Shown: piece after piece, positions 26,012-35,754 of the stretch
Layout of the letters: each line of letters begins with the position of its first letter
Position numbering within the stretch: position 1 is the stretch's first letter
Assembly: GCA_910584615.1 (NCBI GenBank)
Contig: CAJUAM010000015.1
Span: 1 to 64,000, forward strand
Length of the DNA: 64,000 nucleotides
Direction of reading: 5' to 3'
Source of the DNA: an uncultured Dorea sp.
GTDB lineage: Bacteria; Bacillota; Clostridia; Lachnospirales; Lachnospiraceae
The notes under the pieces: model-generated
Databases searched by the model: none
What the model saw: the letters and a program-made list of their open reading frames with translations, nothing else
Told to the model about the DNA's origin: nothing
Position numbers and translations under genes: made by a program

Positions 26012-27661
26012 ATGGCTAAAGTTAAGAAAAATTCAGACAAGTCATTTATTATGCAGGGATCGTTCCTTGCCATTGCCGGAGTGATCACGAAGATTATCGG
26101 GGCAGTGTACCGGGTTCCGCTTGTGAATATTCTTGGCGATAAAGGTATGGGATATTACGGTGTAGCTTTCCAGATCTATGCGATCGCGCTGACACTCACT
26201 TCCTACAGCCTTCCTTTGGCAGTGTCAAAGCTCGTATCGGCAAGGAACGCTACCGGACAATACCGGAACGCCCACAAAGTATTTAAGATTGCGCTTACCT
26301 TTGGGTTCACGGTAGGCGGCGGGGCAGCTCTTCTTATCTTTTTAGGGGCTGATTTCATCGCTACGCATCTTATGGCTATGAAGCTGAGTTCCTATGCCCT
26401 CCGGGTGCTGGCACCCTGTATTTTAGTAGTTGCGATACTTGGCGTGTTCCGCGGCTTTTTTCAGGGCAACAAGTCTATGATACCTACTGCCATTTCTCAG
26501 GTGTTAGAGCAGATCGTCAATGCGGCAGTCAGTATCCTTGGAGCTTATTTCCTTCTTAAAATGGCAAAGGCAGCAAAAAAGGGCGATGATTTTTCTCTTG
26601 CCATGGCTGCGGTGGGCGGTACTCTGGGAACAGTTGCCGGGGCAGTTTCGGCCCTTCTGTTTTTGATGTTCATTTTTGCTGTATACCAGAGAGTCATGAA
26701 AAGACAGCGAAGAAGGGACAGGACGAGAAGACGGGAAAGTTACGAGCATATTTTCAGGGCACTTTTATTTACCATTGCACCTGTACTTCTTAGTTCTACT
26801 GTCTACAACCTAAGCGGTGTGATCGACAATGCTATGTTCGGAAAGATCATGTCAGCACAGGGACATGCTGAGAGTGAATATGCAGGACTTTTGGGAATAC
26901 TCAGCGGAAAATATGATACGCTCATCAATGTTCCCCTGGCATTTTCAAATGCGTTAGGTGCCTCTCTTGTCCCAAGTCTTGTAGCCACAGTAAAATCAGG
27001 CAATAAAAGACAGGTAAACAGCAAGATCTTTACTTTTGTGCGGTTCAATATGCTGATCGCGATTCCAAGTGCTGTCGGACTCATGGTACTGGCAAAGCCG
27101 CTCTTAGATCTGATCTTTTTTACAGAGAACAATAATGTGTCTGCAAAAATGCTGCAGCTTGGAGCGGTATCCGTTATTTTTTACTGTCTTTCAACAGTTA
27201 CAAATGCGGTGCATCAAGGACTTGACAATATGATGGTTCCGGTAAAGAGTGCTTCTATTTCTATCATAGTACATATTATATCTTTGTTTATTATGATGGT
27301 AGTGTTCCAGTGGGGGATATACGGAGTTGTGGTAAGTAAGATCGTATTTTCTGCCTGTGCCTCTATGCTGAACTCCCATGCGCTCAGGCAAAAGATCGGC
27401 TATGTACAGGAACAGAAGAAAACGTTCTGGATCCCGCTGTTAGCATCTGCTATCATGGGACTTGCAGCTCTTTTGACCTATTCTCTTTTTAAATTCATTA
27501 TCGGAGCTAAGTTTGCGACGCTGGTTGCGCTGCCGGTAGCCGTTATCGTCTACGGCGCAGGGCTTGTTCTTTTAAAGGGTATCACGGAAGAGGAGATGAA
27601 AGAGATGCCAAAGGGAGTTTTGCTTGCAAGGGTATGCAGGAAAGTCCATCTGTTCCGGTAA
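26012..27661 (+). CDS. SpoVB/MurJ-like polysaccharide flippase
   Basis: 549 residues with about 14 membrane helices. The start FIMQGSFLAIAGVITKIIGAVYRVPLVNILG is the signature of SpoVB-like members of the MOP/MVF superfamily, which flip lipid-linked wall or cortex precursors. ATG 26012 follows ATGGAGTC. Whether it is SpoVB itself or a vegetative paralogue cannot be decided; the neighbouring BofC-like gene and upstream yqfCD favour sporulation. Confidence 0.85.
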   Translation: MAKVKKNSDKSFIMQGSFLAIAGVITKIIGAVYRVPLVNILGDKGMGYYGVAFQIYAIALTLTSYSLPLAVSKLVSARNATGQYRNAHKVFKIALTFGFTVGGGAALLIFLGADFIATHLMAMKLSSYALRVLAPCILVVAILGVFRGFFQGNKSMIPTAISQVLEQIVNAAVSILGAYFLLKMAKAAKKGDDFSLAMAAVGGTLGTVAGAVSALLFLMFIFAVYQRVMKRQRRRDRTRRRESYEHIFRALLFTIAPVLLSSTVYNLSGVIDNAMFGKIMSAQGHAESEYAGLLGILSGKYDTLINVPLAFSNALGASLVPSLVATVKSGNKRQVNSKIFTFVRFNMLIAIPSAVGLMVLAKPLLDLIFFTENNNVSAKMLQLGAVSVIFYCLSTVTNAVHQGLDNMMVPVKSASISIIVHIISLFIMMVVFQWGIYGVVVSKIVFSACASMLNSHALRQKIGYVQEQKKTFWIPLLASAIMGLAALLTYSLFKFIIGAKFATLVALPVAVIVYGAGLVLLKGITEEEMKEMPKGVLLARVCRKVHLFR

Positions 27662-27725
27662 GGGCTGTTTTGTATAAGCTTCTTTCAAAATGCCAATACT
27701 TATGAAAAAAAGGAGTTGGCATTAT

Positions 27726-28103
27726 ATGAGAAATAAATATGGGATTGGTTTTCTTTCTGTCATGCTGATTCTGGCATTAGCGGTTACTTTCGCTTACCAG
27801 TACAGCTACCGGATCGCTAGAGAAAAGACACAGGCAAGGCTTAAAGCGGCTGAGGAAGTCAAAAGCGCCCAGTCAGAAGAGACGGTAACAGCAGACGGAC
27901 ACGCTCTGAAAGAGGATTGTTATTATCTGAAAAATGTGAATGGGTATGTAGTTGTTTTCCTGAGTGATAAGAAAACTGCCTATGAATACACAGATATTTT
28001 ATGTGAGGAGCTGCCGCAGACGATCCAGGAAGAACTTGTGAACGGAAAATATATTGAGACGCAGGAGGACCTCTATGGTTTTCTTGAAAATTATTCCAGT
28101 TAG
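27726..28103 (+). CDS. Membrane-anchored protein with BofC-like C-terminal domain
   Basis: 125 residues from ATG 27726 (AAAAGGAG upstream). One helix (8-28) is followed by a short linker and a domain with LKEDCYYLKNVNGYVVVFLSDKK and YEYTDILCEELPQTIQEEL, resembling the BofC C-terminal domain that tunes sigma-K processing in Bacillus. The resemblance is modest. It follows the flippase gene by 64 bases. Confidence 0.55.
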   Translation: MRNKYGIGFLSVMLILALAVTFAYQYSYRIAREKTQARLKAAEEVKSAQSEETVTADGHALKEDCYYLKNVNGYVVVFLSDKKTAYEYTDILCEELPQTIQEELVNGKYIETQEDLYGFLENYSS

Positions 28104-28174
28104 CAGTAGACTTTAATGCTGTTTTAGTGTAAGATAAGAAAAGTTTTGAATATATACAGGCAGAGGACAGGAAA

Positions 28175-28396
28175 ATGAATGAAAAGAAGATAGCGCGCAT
28201 TAATGAACTATACCATAAATCGAAAGAGAAAGGTCTGACAGAAGCTGAACGAAAAGAGCAGCAGATTTTAAGGAAGGAATATATAGATTCCTTCAAACGC
28301 AGCCTGAGAGGACAGCTTAATAATATTTCCATCAGGGAAGCTGATGGAAGTATTACAGATTTGGGTGAGAAATTTGGAAACAAAACGGGAAATTAG
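28175..28396 (+). CDS. DUF896 (YnzC-like) small protein
   Basis: 73 residues: INELYHKSKEKGLTEAE, QQILRKEYIDSFKRSLRGQL and a C-terminal DGSITDLGEKFG are the DUF896 pattern, a helical-hairpin cytoplasmic protein of unknown function. GAGGACAGG precedes the ATG. Its end overlaps the next gene's start by 23 bases. Confidence 0.85.
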   Translation: MNEKKIARINELYHKSKEKGLTEAERKEQQILRKEYIDSFKRSLRGQLNNISIREADGSITDLGEKFGNKTGN

Positions 28397-28922
28397 AGAA
28401 CAGATCAAAAAGCTTCGCAGCAGTATCCTGGCAGATGAGTGGGATACGGCGACAGAAGTGATTGCCCAGAAGGTTATCGCCAGTGACAGCTTTAGAGAAG
28501 CGACGGACCTTTTCTGCTATATGGATTTTGACGGAGAGGTAGGTACAGAGCATATCATTGACGAAGCATGGCGGCTCGGAAAAGGTCTCTGGCTGCCGAA
28601 GGTTTCTGGCGGTGAGATGGAATTCTATCTTGTAGAATCGGAAAAAGAGCTTGTGCGGGGAACTTTTGGAATCCTGGAACCTACCGGAAAGAGCGAAAAA
28701 GCCATTGGAGAGGACGGACTTGTCATTGTTCCCGGAATAGCTTTCGATAAAAATCATAACCGGATCGGTTATGGACGGGGCTATTATGACCGGTATCTGA
28801 ATAAGCATCCGAATCTTTTTAAACTTGCGCTTGCTTTTGACATCCAGCTTGTGGATAAGATACCGGCTGATGAGTGTGACTGCCGAATGGATATGGTATT
28901 TACGGAGACACTGATGTACTAA
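28374..28922 (+). CDS. 5-formyltetrahydrofolate cyclo-ligase
   Basis: 182 residues from TTG 28374 (GGGTGAGA upstream). It converts 5-formyl-THF to 5,10-methenyl-THF with ATP. Visible: KREIREQIKKLR at the N-terminus, LPKVSGGEMEFY, LVIVPGIAFDKNHNRIGYGRGYYDRYL (the GxGxGYYDR ATP/phosphate loop), and a usual length. Confidence 0.92.
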   Translation: METKREIREQIKKLRSSILADEWDTATEVIAQKVIASDSFREATDLFCYMDFDGEVGTEHIIDEAWRLGKGLWLPKVSGGEMEFYLVESEKELVRGTFGILEPTGKSEKAIGEDGLVIVPGIAFDKNHNRIGYGRGYYDRYLNKHPNLFKLALAFDIQLVDKIPADECDCRMDMVFTETLMY

Positions 28923-28948
28923 GTTAGAAGAAATGGAGATTAAGTAAG

Positions 28949-29131
28949 ATGGATATGGATTTGCCAAAAGACCCTGTGCTGCTGCTGAGTGTTGTGAATA
29001 CAGAACTTCGTGATTATTATCCTTCTCTGGATGCGTTTTGTGAGGACAAGCAAGTAGGAAAGGATCTTATTATCGCTATGCTCAAAAGCATTGATTATGA
29101 ATATAACAGCCTGAAAAATCAGTTTGTGTGA
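28949..29131 (+). CDS. DUF4250 protein
   Basis: 60 residues. LPKDPVLLLSVVNTELRDYYPSLDAFC is the DUF4250 signature (LPxDPxxLLSxxNxxLRD). GGAGATTAAG precedes the ATG. It lies 15 bases before miaB. The function is unknown; this is common in Lachnospiraceae. Confidence 0.8.
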   Translation: MDMDLPKDPVLLLSVVNTELRDYYPSLDAFCEDKQVGKDLIIAMLKSIDYEYNSLKNQFV

Positions 29132-29146
29132 TTTTCTGCAGCATGT

Positions 29147-30601
29147 ATGGTGAAAGAGATGTATAATGATATCAATTTGGACAGGATAGATATAAATTTG
29201 GAACCTCCCACAGAAGAACCGGCCAGACAATATTATTTTATGGCAAAATGCCGGGAGTGGGTAAAAGACTTTGAACAAAAAAACGGGCGGTCTCCTAAGT
29301 CTTGCGTGATCAATTTCGGATGTCAGATGAACGCAAGAGATTCTGAAAAACTAAGAGGGATCCTGCGGGATGTCGGTTACATAGAATCCAGTGAAGAGAA
29401 AGCGGATTTTGTGATCTACAATACCTGCACAGTCCGCGAAAATGCCAATACCAGAATATACGGAAGGCTTGGACAGCTAAAGCCGCGTAAGAAGAAAAAT
29501 CCCCATATGATGATCGGTTTGTGCGGATGTATGATGCAGGAACCCGAAGCAGTGGAAAAATTAAAAAAAAGTTATTCTTTTATCGACCTGATATTCGGAA
29601 CACATAATATCTATAAATTTGCAGAACTTTTAGCCGCGCGGTTTGAGGCAGGGAGGATGGTCATAGACATCTGGAAGGATACGGATAAGATTGTGGAAAA
29701 TCTTCCCAACGAAAGGAAATATACCTTTAAATCCGGTGTAAACATCATGTTCGGCTGCAATAATTTCTGCAGTTACTGTATTGTTCCGTATGTGAGAGGG
29801 CGCGAGAGAAGCCGCAGGCCGCAAGCCATCATTCAGGAGATCAGACGCCTTGTGGCGGACGGTGTGTCAGAAGTTATGCTCCTTGGCCAGAATGTTAATT
29901 CTTATGGAAAAACTTTGGATATTCCTATGTCTTTTGCGCAGCTCCTTAAGGAAATTGAAAAAATTGAAGGGCTTAAGAGAATCCGTTTTATGACGTCTCA
30001 CCCGAAGGATCTGTCTGATGAACTGATAAAAGTAATGGCAGAATCAAAAAAAATATGCCGGCATCTCCATCTTCCGATCCAGTCAGGAAGTACAAGGATC
30101 CTTGAGAAAATGAACCGGCGTTACACAAAGGAACAGTATCTTTTGTTAGTAGAAAAGCTTCGGGCGGCTGTGCCGGATATTTCACTGACAACAGACATTA
30201 TCGTAGGATTTCCGGGGGAGACAGAAGAAGATTTTAAGGAGACTCTGGATGTTGTAAGAAAGGTGCGCTATGACAGTGCTTTTACATTTATCTACTCCAA
30301 GCGGACCGGAACACCGGCTGCTGTTATGGAAGGTCAGGTTCCTGAAGAAGTGGTCAAAGACCGCTTTGACCGGCTGCTTTATGAAGTCCAGTCCATTGCG
30401 GGGCAAATGTGTGCCGTACATGAAGGCTCGGTGCAGGAAGTTCTGGTAGAATCTGTAAGTGAGCAGGATCCTTCGATGGTTACGGGGAGACTCAGTAATA
30501 ACCTGTTGGTACATTTTCCGGGAAGTCCGGAATTGATCGGCAGTTATGTAGATGTGACTCTTAAGGAATGCAAAGGATTTTATTATATCGGCATGAAATA
30601 A
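29147..30601 (+). CDS. miaB: tRNA-2-methylthio-N6-dimethylallyladenosine synthase MiaB
   Basis: 484 residues. N-terminal UPF0004 cysteines in NFGCQMN, YNTCTVRENA and GLCGCMMQ hold one 4Fe-4S cluster; CNNFCSYCIVP is the radical SAM cluster; a C-terminal TRAM domain spans about 415-484. It methylthiolates i6A37 of tRNAs after MiaA, whose gene lies 5 kb downstream. An internal ATG 12 bases later is a possible start. Confidence 0.95.
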   Translation: MVKEMYNDINLDRIDINLEPPTEEPARQYYFMAKCREWVKDFEQKNGRSPKSCVINFGCQMNARDSEKLRGILRDVGYIESSEEKADFVIYNTCTVRENANTRIYGRLGQLKPRKKKNPHMMIGLCGCMMQEPEAVEKLKKSYSFIDLIFGTHNIYKFAELLAARFEAGRMVIDIWKDTDKIVENLPNERKYTFKSGVNIMFGCNNFCSYCIVPYVRGRERSRRPQAIIQEIRRLVADGVSEVMLLGQNVNSYGKTLDIPMSFAQLLKEIEKIEGLKRIRFMTSHPKDLSDELIKVMAESKKICRHLHLPIQSGSTRILEKMNRRYTKEQYLLLVEKLRAAVPDISLTTDIIVGFPGETEEDFKETLDVVRKVRYDSAFTFIYSKRTGTPAAVMEGQVPEEVVKDRFDRLLYEVQSIAGQMCAVHEGSVQEVLVESVSEQDPSMVTGRLSNNLLVHFPGSPELIGSYVDVTLKECKGFYYIGMK

Positions 30602-30622
30602 ATACCACATATATTATAAGTC

Positions 30623-30668
30623 AAAAACGCTCAGACTATGTGTAAGAACATAAGTGAGGGCGTTTTTT
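30623..30668 (+). terminator. Terminator hairpin overlapping the next gene's ribosome site
   Basis: AAAAACGCTC with inner TATGT pairs with ACATA and GAGGGCGTTTTTT. It terminates miaB transcription, yet the GAGGG used by the next gene (ATG 30671) is in its 3' arm. Confidence 0.75.
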
Positions 30669-30670
30669 AC

Positions 30671-31087
30671 ATGAAAAGATTAAGTGAGTATTTATTTTTA
30701 TGGGCTGTGGGAGGCAGCATTTACTATTCTTTTGAGATGGTCTTCAGAGGCTTTTCTCATTGGAGTATGTTTATCTTAGGGGGAATCTGTTTTGTTTTTT
30801 TCGCGGTTCAGGGAAAGGTACTTCTCTGGCAGGATCCGTTATGGTTACAGATCATCCGCTGTATGGTGTTTGTTACTTCGATGGAATTTATTACAGGGAT
30901 CATTGTAAACAAGTGGCTGCATATGCATGTGTGGGATTACAGCCGCCTGCCCTTTCATCTTTTTGGTCAGATCTGTATTCCCTTTATTATCATCTTTTCA
31001 GGGCTTGCGGCTATCGGGATCATATTAAGCGGATATCTGATGTACTGGCTGTATCAGGAACCGAAGCCCCATTACTATATCTTATAA
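30671..31087 (+). CDS. CmpB-like (putative ABC-transporter type IV family) membrane protein
   Basis: 138 residues, about four membrane helices. FLWAVGGSIYYSFEMVFRG and HVWDYSRLPFHLFGQICIPF (WDYS...G.I) are the pattern of the PF06541 family. The function is unknown. I start at ATG 30671; the in-frame ATG at 30638 lies in a hairpin loop and has no ribosome site. It precedes mutS. Confidence 0.75.
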   Translation: MKRLSEYLFLWAVGGSIYYSFEMVFRGFSHWSMFILGGICFVFFAVQGKVLLWQDPLWLQIIRCMVFVTSMEFITGIIVNKWLHMHVWDYSRLPFHLFGQICIPFIIIFSGLAAIGIILSGYLMYWLYQEPKPHYYIL

Positions 31088-31171
31088 ATGTTTATGAATT
31101 TGTACCTTTTAAATCTACTTTAAAAATGTTATACTGATGATACAATTTCAGACAGAAGAGGAGATTTTAGC

Positions 31172-33826
31172 GTGAGCGAATTAACACCGATGATGCAGCA
31201 GTATATGAAGACAAAGGAAGAGTATCCTGACTGTATTCTTTTTTATAGATTAGGTGATTTTTATGAGATGTTTTTCGATGATGCAGTAAAAGTGTCTAAG
31301 GAGCTGGAACTTACCCTGACAGGCAAAAGCTGCGGCCTGCCTGAACGGGCGCCGATGTGCGGTGTACCTTACCATGCGGTAGACGGATACTTAAACCGTC
31401 TTGTCTCAAAAGGCTACAAAGTTGCGATCTGTGAGCAGATGGAAGATCCGGCGACCGCTAAGGGATTGGTCAGGCGGGATGTGGTGCGGATTGTCACTCC
31501 CGGTACAAACTTAGATACCCAGTCGCTGGATGAGACAAAGAATAACTATATTATGAGTGTCGTGTATATTGCAGACCGATATGGACTTTCAGTGGCAGAT
31601 GTAACGACCGGCGATTACTTTATGACAGAGATTGAAAGCGGCGAAAAACTATTTGACGAGATTTTTAAATTCATGCCCTCAGAGCTTATTTGCAATGAGG
31701 CTTTTTATATGAGCGGACTGGATATTGATGATCTGAAAGAAAGGCTTGGAATCACTGTTTATTCCCTTGACGGATGGTATTTTGATGATACGCTCTGCAA
31801 GCGTTCTTTGATGGAACATTTCCATACGGGAACTCTAAAGGGGCTTGGGATCGCAGATTATGAATGCGGGAGCATTGCTGCGGGGGCATTGCTTTTGTAT
31901 CTGAAGGAGACGCAAAAGACCGCTTCTCTGTCGCAGTTATCCAGATTGATCCCTTATACGACGGGAGCATTTATGCTGCTTGACAGTTCTACGAGACGGA
32001 ATCTTGAGCTTTGCGAGACTCTCAGGGAAAAGCACAAGAGAGGTTCCCTTTTGTGGGTGCTTGATAAGACAAAGACAGCTATGGGAGCTCGTACCCTCCG
32101 CAAATATATCGAACAGCCCCTCATTGAAAAGGCGTCAGTCATCAAGAGACAGAAAGCGGTAGCAGAGCTTAAAGAAAGTGCCATTGCAAGAGATGAGATA
32201 CGGGAGTATCTATCGCCCATTTATGATCTGGAACGTCTGGTCAGCAAGATCACTTACCAGTCTGCCAATCCAAGGGATCTTATTGCTTTTAAAAGTTCTC
32301 TGTCTATGCTTCCTCATATCAAGTATATACTGGGGACTTTAGAAAGCCCGTTTCTGACGGAACTTTATAAAAAGATCGATCCTCTGGAGGATTTGTGCGC
32401 GCTTACCCATAAGGCGATCATGGACGATCCGCCCATTGCCATGAAGGAGGGCGGCATCATCAAAGAAGGATACAGCGAAGAAGTAGATAAGCTGCGTCAC
32501 GCCAAGTCGGACGGCAAAGAATGGCTTGCAAAGCTTGAATCTAAGGAGCGGGAAAAGACGGGCATTAAGAATCTCAGGATCAAGTTCAATAAAGTGTTCG
32601 GTTACTATCTTGAAGTTACCAACTCCTTTAAAAATATGGTGCCGGATTATTACATAAGAAAGCAGACTTTAGCTAACGCTGAGCGCTATATCATTCCGGA
32701 GCTGAAAGAGCTTGAGGATACGATCCTTGGCGCGGAAGACAAGCTGTTTTCATTAGAGTACCAGCTTTATTGTGAAGTGCGTGATCAGATCGCGGCAGAG
32801 GTAGTACGGATCCAGGAGACCGCCAGATCTATAGCCCAGCTTGATGCGCTGGCTTCTCTGGCATTAGTGGCACAGCAGAACAATTATATATGTCCGAAGA
32901 TAAATGAGCGGGGCATTATTGATATCAAAGAAGGCAGACATCCGGTTGTTGAAAAGATGATCCCAGATGATCTTTTCATCACAAACGATACATATCTTGA
33001 CGATAAAAAGAAACGGATCTCTATTATCACTGGTCCGAACATGGCTGGAAAGTCCACTTATATGAGACAGACTGCCTTGATCGTGCTGATGGCGCAGATC
33101 GGTTCTTTTGTTCCTGCTTCTTATGCAGATATCGGTCTTGTGGACCGGATTTTTACAAGGGTCGGGGCTTCGGATGATCTGGCTTCGGGACAGAGTACCT
33201 TTATGGTAGAGATGACGGAGGTCGCCAATATTTTAAGAAATGCCACAAATAAAAGCCTTCTGATCCTGGATGAGATAGGCCGGGGGACCAGCACTTTCGA
33301 CGGCCTGAGCATCGCGTGGGCGGTCATTGAGCATATCAGCAGCAGTAAGCTTCTGGGAGCAAAGACTCTTTTTGCCACACATTATCATGAACTGACAGAA
33401 CTGGAGGGTAAGATTGATAATGTGAATAATTATTGTATTGCTGTGAAAGAGAAAGGAGATGACATCCTTTTTCTCAGAAAGATCGTAAAGGGAGGAGCAG
33501 ACAAAAGCTACGGGATCCAGGTGGCGCGTCTTGCCGGAGTCCCGGAGACAGTTACGAACCGTGCAAAGGAGATCGTAGAAGAGTTAGTTCACGCAGATAT
33601 CACGACGCGTATCAAAGATATTGCTGTTCACGGTACAGTGCCAAAGATCCAGACAAAAAAATATGACGAGGTGGACTTGGCGCAGATGTCCTTATTTGAT
33701 ACATTGAAGGACGAGGATGTGATTGAAGAACTAAAAAGTCTGGATGTCAGTAATTTAACACCGATCGATGCGCTGAACACATTGTACCAGTTGCAGAACA
33801 AATTAAAGAACAGGTGGCAGGTATGA
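31172..33826 (+). CDS. mutS: DNA mismatch repair protein MutS
   Basis: 884 residues from GTG 31172 (AGAGGAG upstream). The mismatch-binding N-terminus has FYRLGDFYEMF with the Phe-x-Glu wedge. The ATPase has Walker A GPNMAGKSTYMRQ and DEIGRGTSTFDG. The usual five-domain length is intact. It recognises mispairs and recruits MutL, encoded by the next gene, whose ATG overlaps the stop. Confidence 0.97.
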   Translation: MSELTPMMQQYMKTKEEYPDCILFYRLGDFYEMFFDDAVKVSKELELTLTGKSCGLPERAPMCGVPYHAVDGYLNRLVSKGYKVAICEQMEDPATAKGLVRRDVVRIVTPGTNLDTQSLDETKNNYIMSVVYIADRYGLSVADVTTGDYFMTEIESGEKLFDEIFKFMPSELICNEAFYMSGLDIDDLKERLGITVYSLDGWYFDDTLCKRSLMEHFHTGTLKGLGIADYECGSIAAGALLLYLKETQKTASLSQLSRLIPYTTGAFMLLDSSTRRNLELCETLREKHKRGSLLWVLDKTKTAMGARTLRKYIEQPLIEKASVIKRQKAVAELKESAIARDEIREYLSPIYDLERLVSKITYQSANPRDLIAFKSSLSMLPHIKYILGTLESPFLTELYKKIDPLEDLCALTHKAIMDDPPIAMKEGGIIKEGYSEEVDKLRHAKSDGKEWLAKLESKEREKTGIKNLRIKFNKVFGYYLEVTNSFKNMVPDYYIRKQTLANAERYIIPELKELEDTILGAEDKLFSLEYQLYCEVRDQIAAEVVRIQETARSIAQLDALASLALVAQQNNYICPKINERGIIDIKEGRHPVVEKMIPDDLFITNDTYLDDKKKRISIITGPNMAGKSTYMRQTALIVLMAQIGSFVPASYADIGLVDRIFTRVGASDDLASGQSTFMVEMTEVANILRNATNKSLLILDEIGRGTSTFDGLSIAWAVIEHISSSKLLGAKTLFATHYHELTELEGKIDNVNNYCIAVKEKGDDILFLRKIVKGGADKSYGIQVARLAGVPETVTNRAKEIVEELVHADITTRIKDIAVHGTVPKIQTKKYDEVDLAQMSLFDTLKDEDVIEELKSLDVSNLTPIDALNTLYQLQNKLKNRWQV

Positions 33827-35739
33827 ATAAGATACAGATACTTGATCAGATTACAATTGATAAGATCGCGGCAGGAGAGGTGATCGAACGTCCCGCTTCC
33901 GTTGTAAAGGAACTGGTGGAAAACGCCATTGATGCCGGAGCTTCTTGTGTTACGGTGGATATAAAGGAAGGCGGGATATCTTCTATCAGGATTGCAGACA
34001 ATGGATGCGGGATCCGAAAAGACGAGGTACGCTTTGCGTTTCTCAGACATTCCACAAGCAAGATCCGCTCAGTAGACGATCTTTTACATATCCGCTCACT
34101 AGGATTCCGCGGAGAAGCTCTTTCCAGTATTGCTGCGGTGGCGCAGGTGGAGCTTCTGACGAAGACAAAAGAGGATGCTTTCGGGACAAGATACCGCATT
34201 GCAGGCGGGATAGAAGAGAGCTTAGAAGATGACAGCGCGCCTGACGGTACTACATTCTTTATACGGCATCTTTTTTATAATGTACCTGCCAGAAGGAAGT
34301 TTTTAAAAACCGCCATGACAGAGGCAAGCCATGTGGGAGATCTTATGACCCGGATCGCTCTGTCTCATCCTGAGATCTCCTTTCACTTTATCAATAACGG
34401 ACAGTCAAAGATACATACTTCTGGAAACGGCAGCTTAAAGGATGTGATCTATCATATTTATGGCAGGGAGATCGCAGCCAATCTTTTTCCGGCAGATTAT
34501 GATAAAAATGGTATCCGTATTACCGGTTTTCTCGGAGCGCCGCTTATCAGCAGAGGGAACCGTAATTTTGAGAATTACTTTATCAACTTTCGCTATATCA
34601 AAAACAATATGGTTTACAAAGCTATCGAGGATGCCTACAAGGATTTCACGATGCAGCATAAATTCCCGTTTGTAGTACTTCATATCGAGATGAACGGGGA
34701 GGAGGTAGATGTCAATGTCCATCCTTCTAAGTCAGAGATCCGCTTTCACAACCAGCAGGAAATCTATAATGCCATCTATGAGGCTGTAGACAGCGGGCTT
34801 CGTGAGAAAGAACTGATTCCTCATATTACAGTGGATGTACCAAAAGCGAAAGATCTGGCTGCGGATGTAAAAAAAGCGGAGACTAATGTGACTAAGGCAG
34901 TAAAACCGCCAAAAAAAATACTCCCTCCAAAGGAGGAGAGGAATCTGGATTATTTCATGGAGGAAATGGAGAAACGGGTCAGATCCTACCATGATCAGAA
35001 TTCTTCTGCGGAGGTTACTGGAAAGAGCAGTCTCTTTAAACCAGAGCGGCAGGCAGAAAGGATCCGTGAAGCAGCAGCGTCTTACGCCGCGGAGCATAAA
35101 ATAACCCAGCCCAAACAGCTTGATCTTTTTGAAGAAAAGCTTCTTGACAAAAAAGTCCAGGCAGAATATAAACTGATCGGACAGGTATTTGACACTTATT
35201 GGCTGGTGGAGTATCATGATAATCTGTACATCATTGACCAGCATGCTGCTCATGAACGTGTTTTGTATGAAAAGACGCTTTCTGGGATGAAGACAAGGGA
35301 ATTTACCTCCCAGATGATATCCCCGCCCATTGTACTCAACCTGACTATGAAAGAACAGGAGCTTCTTGCCAGATATATGGAACGTTTTACAAGGATCGGA
35401 TTCGAATTTGAGGACTTCGGGCAGGGCGCGTATACAGTACGGGCAGTGCCGGACAATCTGTTTTCCATTGCGAAGAAAGATATCCTTATGGAGATGATTG
35501 ACGGTCTGTCAGATGAGGTGAGCCGTAATCTGTCACCGGAAATCATTGATGAGAAGATTGCATCCATGTCCTGTAAAGCGGCAGTAAAGGGGAAGATGCG
35601 GCTGTCTGTTGCAGAGGCTTCAGCTCTGATCGGGGAACTTCTGACACTGGAAAACCCCTATCACTGTCCGCATGGCCGGCCGACGATCATTGCCATGTCA
35701 AAACGGGAGCTGGAAAAGAAATTTAAAAGGATTGTGTGA
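33823..35739 (+). CDS. mutL: DNA mismatch repair endonuclease MutL
   Basis: 638 residues. The GHKL ATPase motifs are ENAIDAGA, DNGCGI and SLGFRGEAL. The C-terminal domain has DQHAAHERVLYE, the DQHA(x2)E(x4)E metal motif, and CPHGRP, so it should be a nicking MutL as in bacteria lacking MutH. A variable linker (340-430) separates the halves. The start is ATGA-coupled to mutS. Confidence 0.96.
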   Translation: MNKIQILDQITIDKIAAGEVIERPASVVKELVENAIDAGASCVTVDIKEGGISSIRIADNGCGIRKDEVRFAFLRHSTSKIRSVDDLLHIRSLGFRGEALSSIAAVAQVELLTKTKEDAFGTRYRIAGGIEESLEDDSAPDGTTFFIRHLFYNVPARRKFLKTAMTEASHVGDLMTRIALSHPEISFHFINNGQSKIHTSGNGSLKDVIYHIYGREIAANLFPADYDKNGIRITGFLGAPLISRGNRNFENYFINFRYIKNNMVYKAIEDAYKDFTMQHKFPFVVLHIEMNGEEVDVNVHPSKSEIRFHNQQEIYNAIYEAVDSGLREKELIPHITVDVPKAKDLAADVKKAETNVTKAVKPPKKILPPKEERNLDYFMEEMEKRVRSYHDQNSSAEVTGKSSLFKPERQAERIREAAASYAAEHKITQPKQLDLFEEKLLDKKVQAEYKLIGQVFDTYWLVEYHDNLYIIDQHAAHERVLYEKTLSGMKTREFTSQMISPPIVLNLTMKEQELLARYMERFTRIGFEFEDFGQGAYTVRAVPDNLFSIAKKDILMEMIDGLSDEVSRNLSPEIIDEKIASMSCKAAVKGKMRLSVAEASALIGELLTLENPYHCPHGRPTIIAMSKRELEKKFKRIV

Positions 35740-35754
35740 TAAGGGGATTTGCGG

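Noticed and set aside
28353..28967. 204-codon minus-strand frame
   Set aside because: Complete antisense of the folate cyclo-ligase gene, which has clear family motifs.
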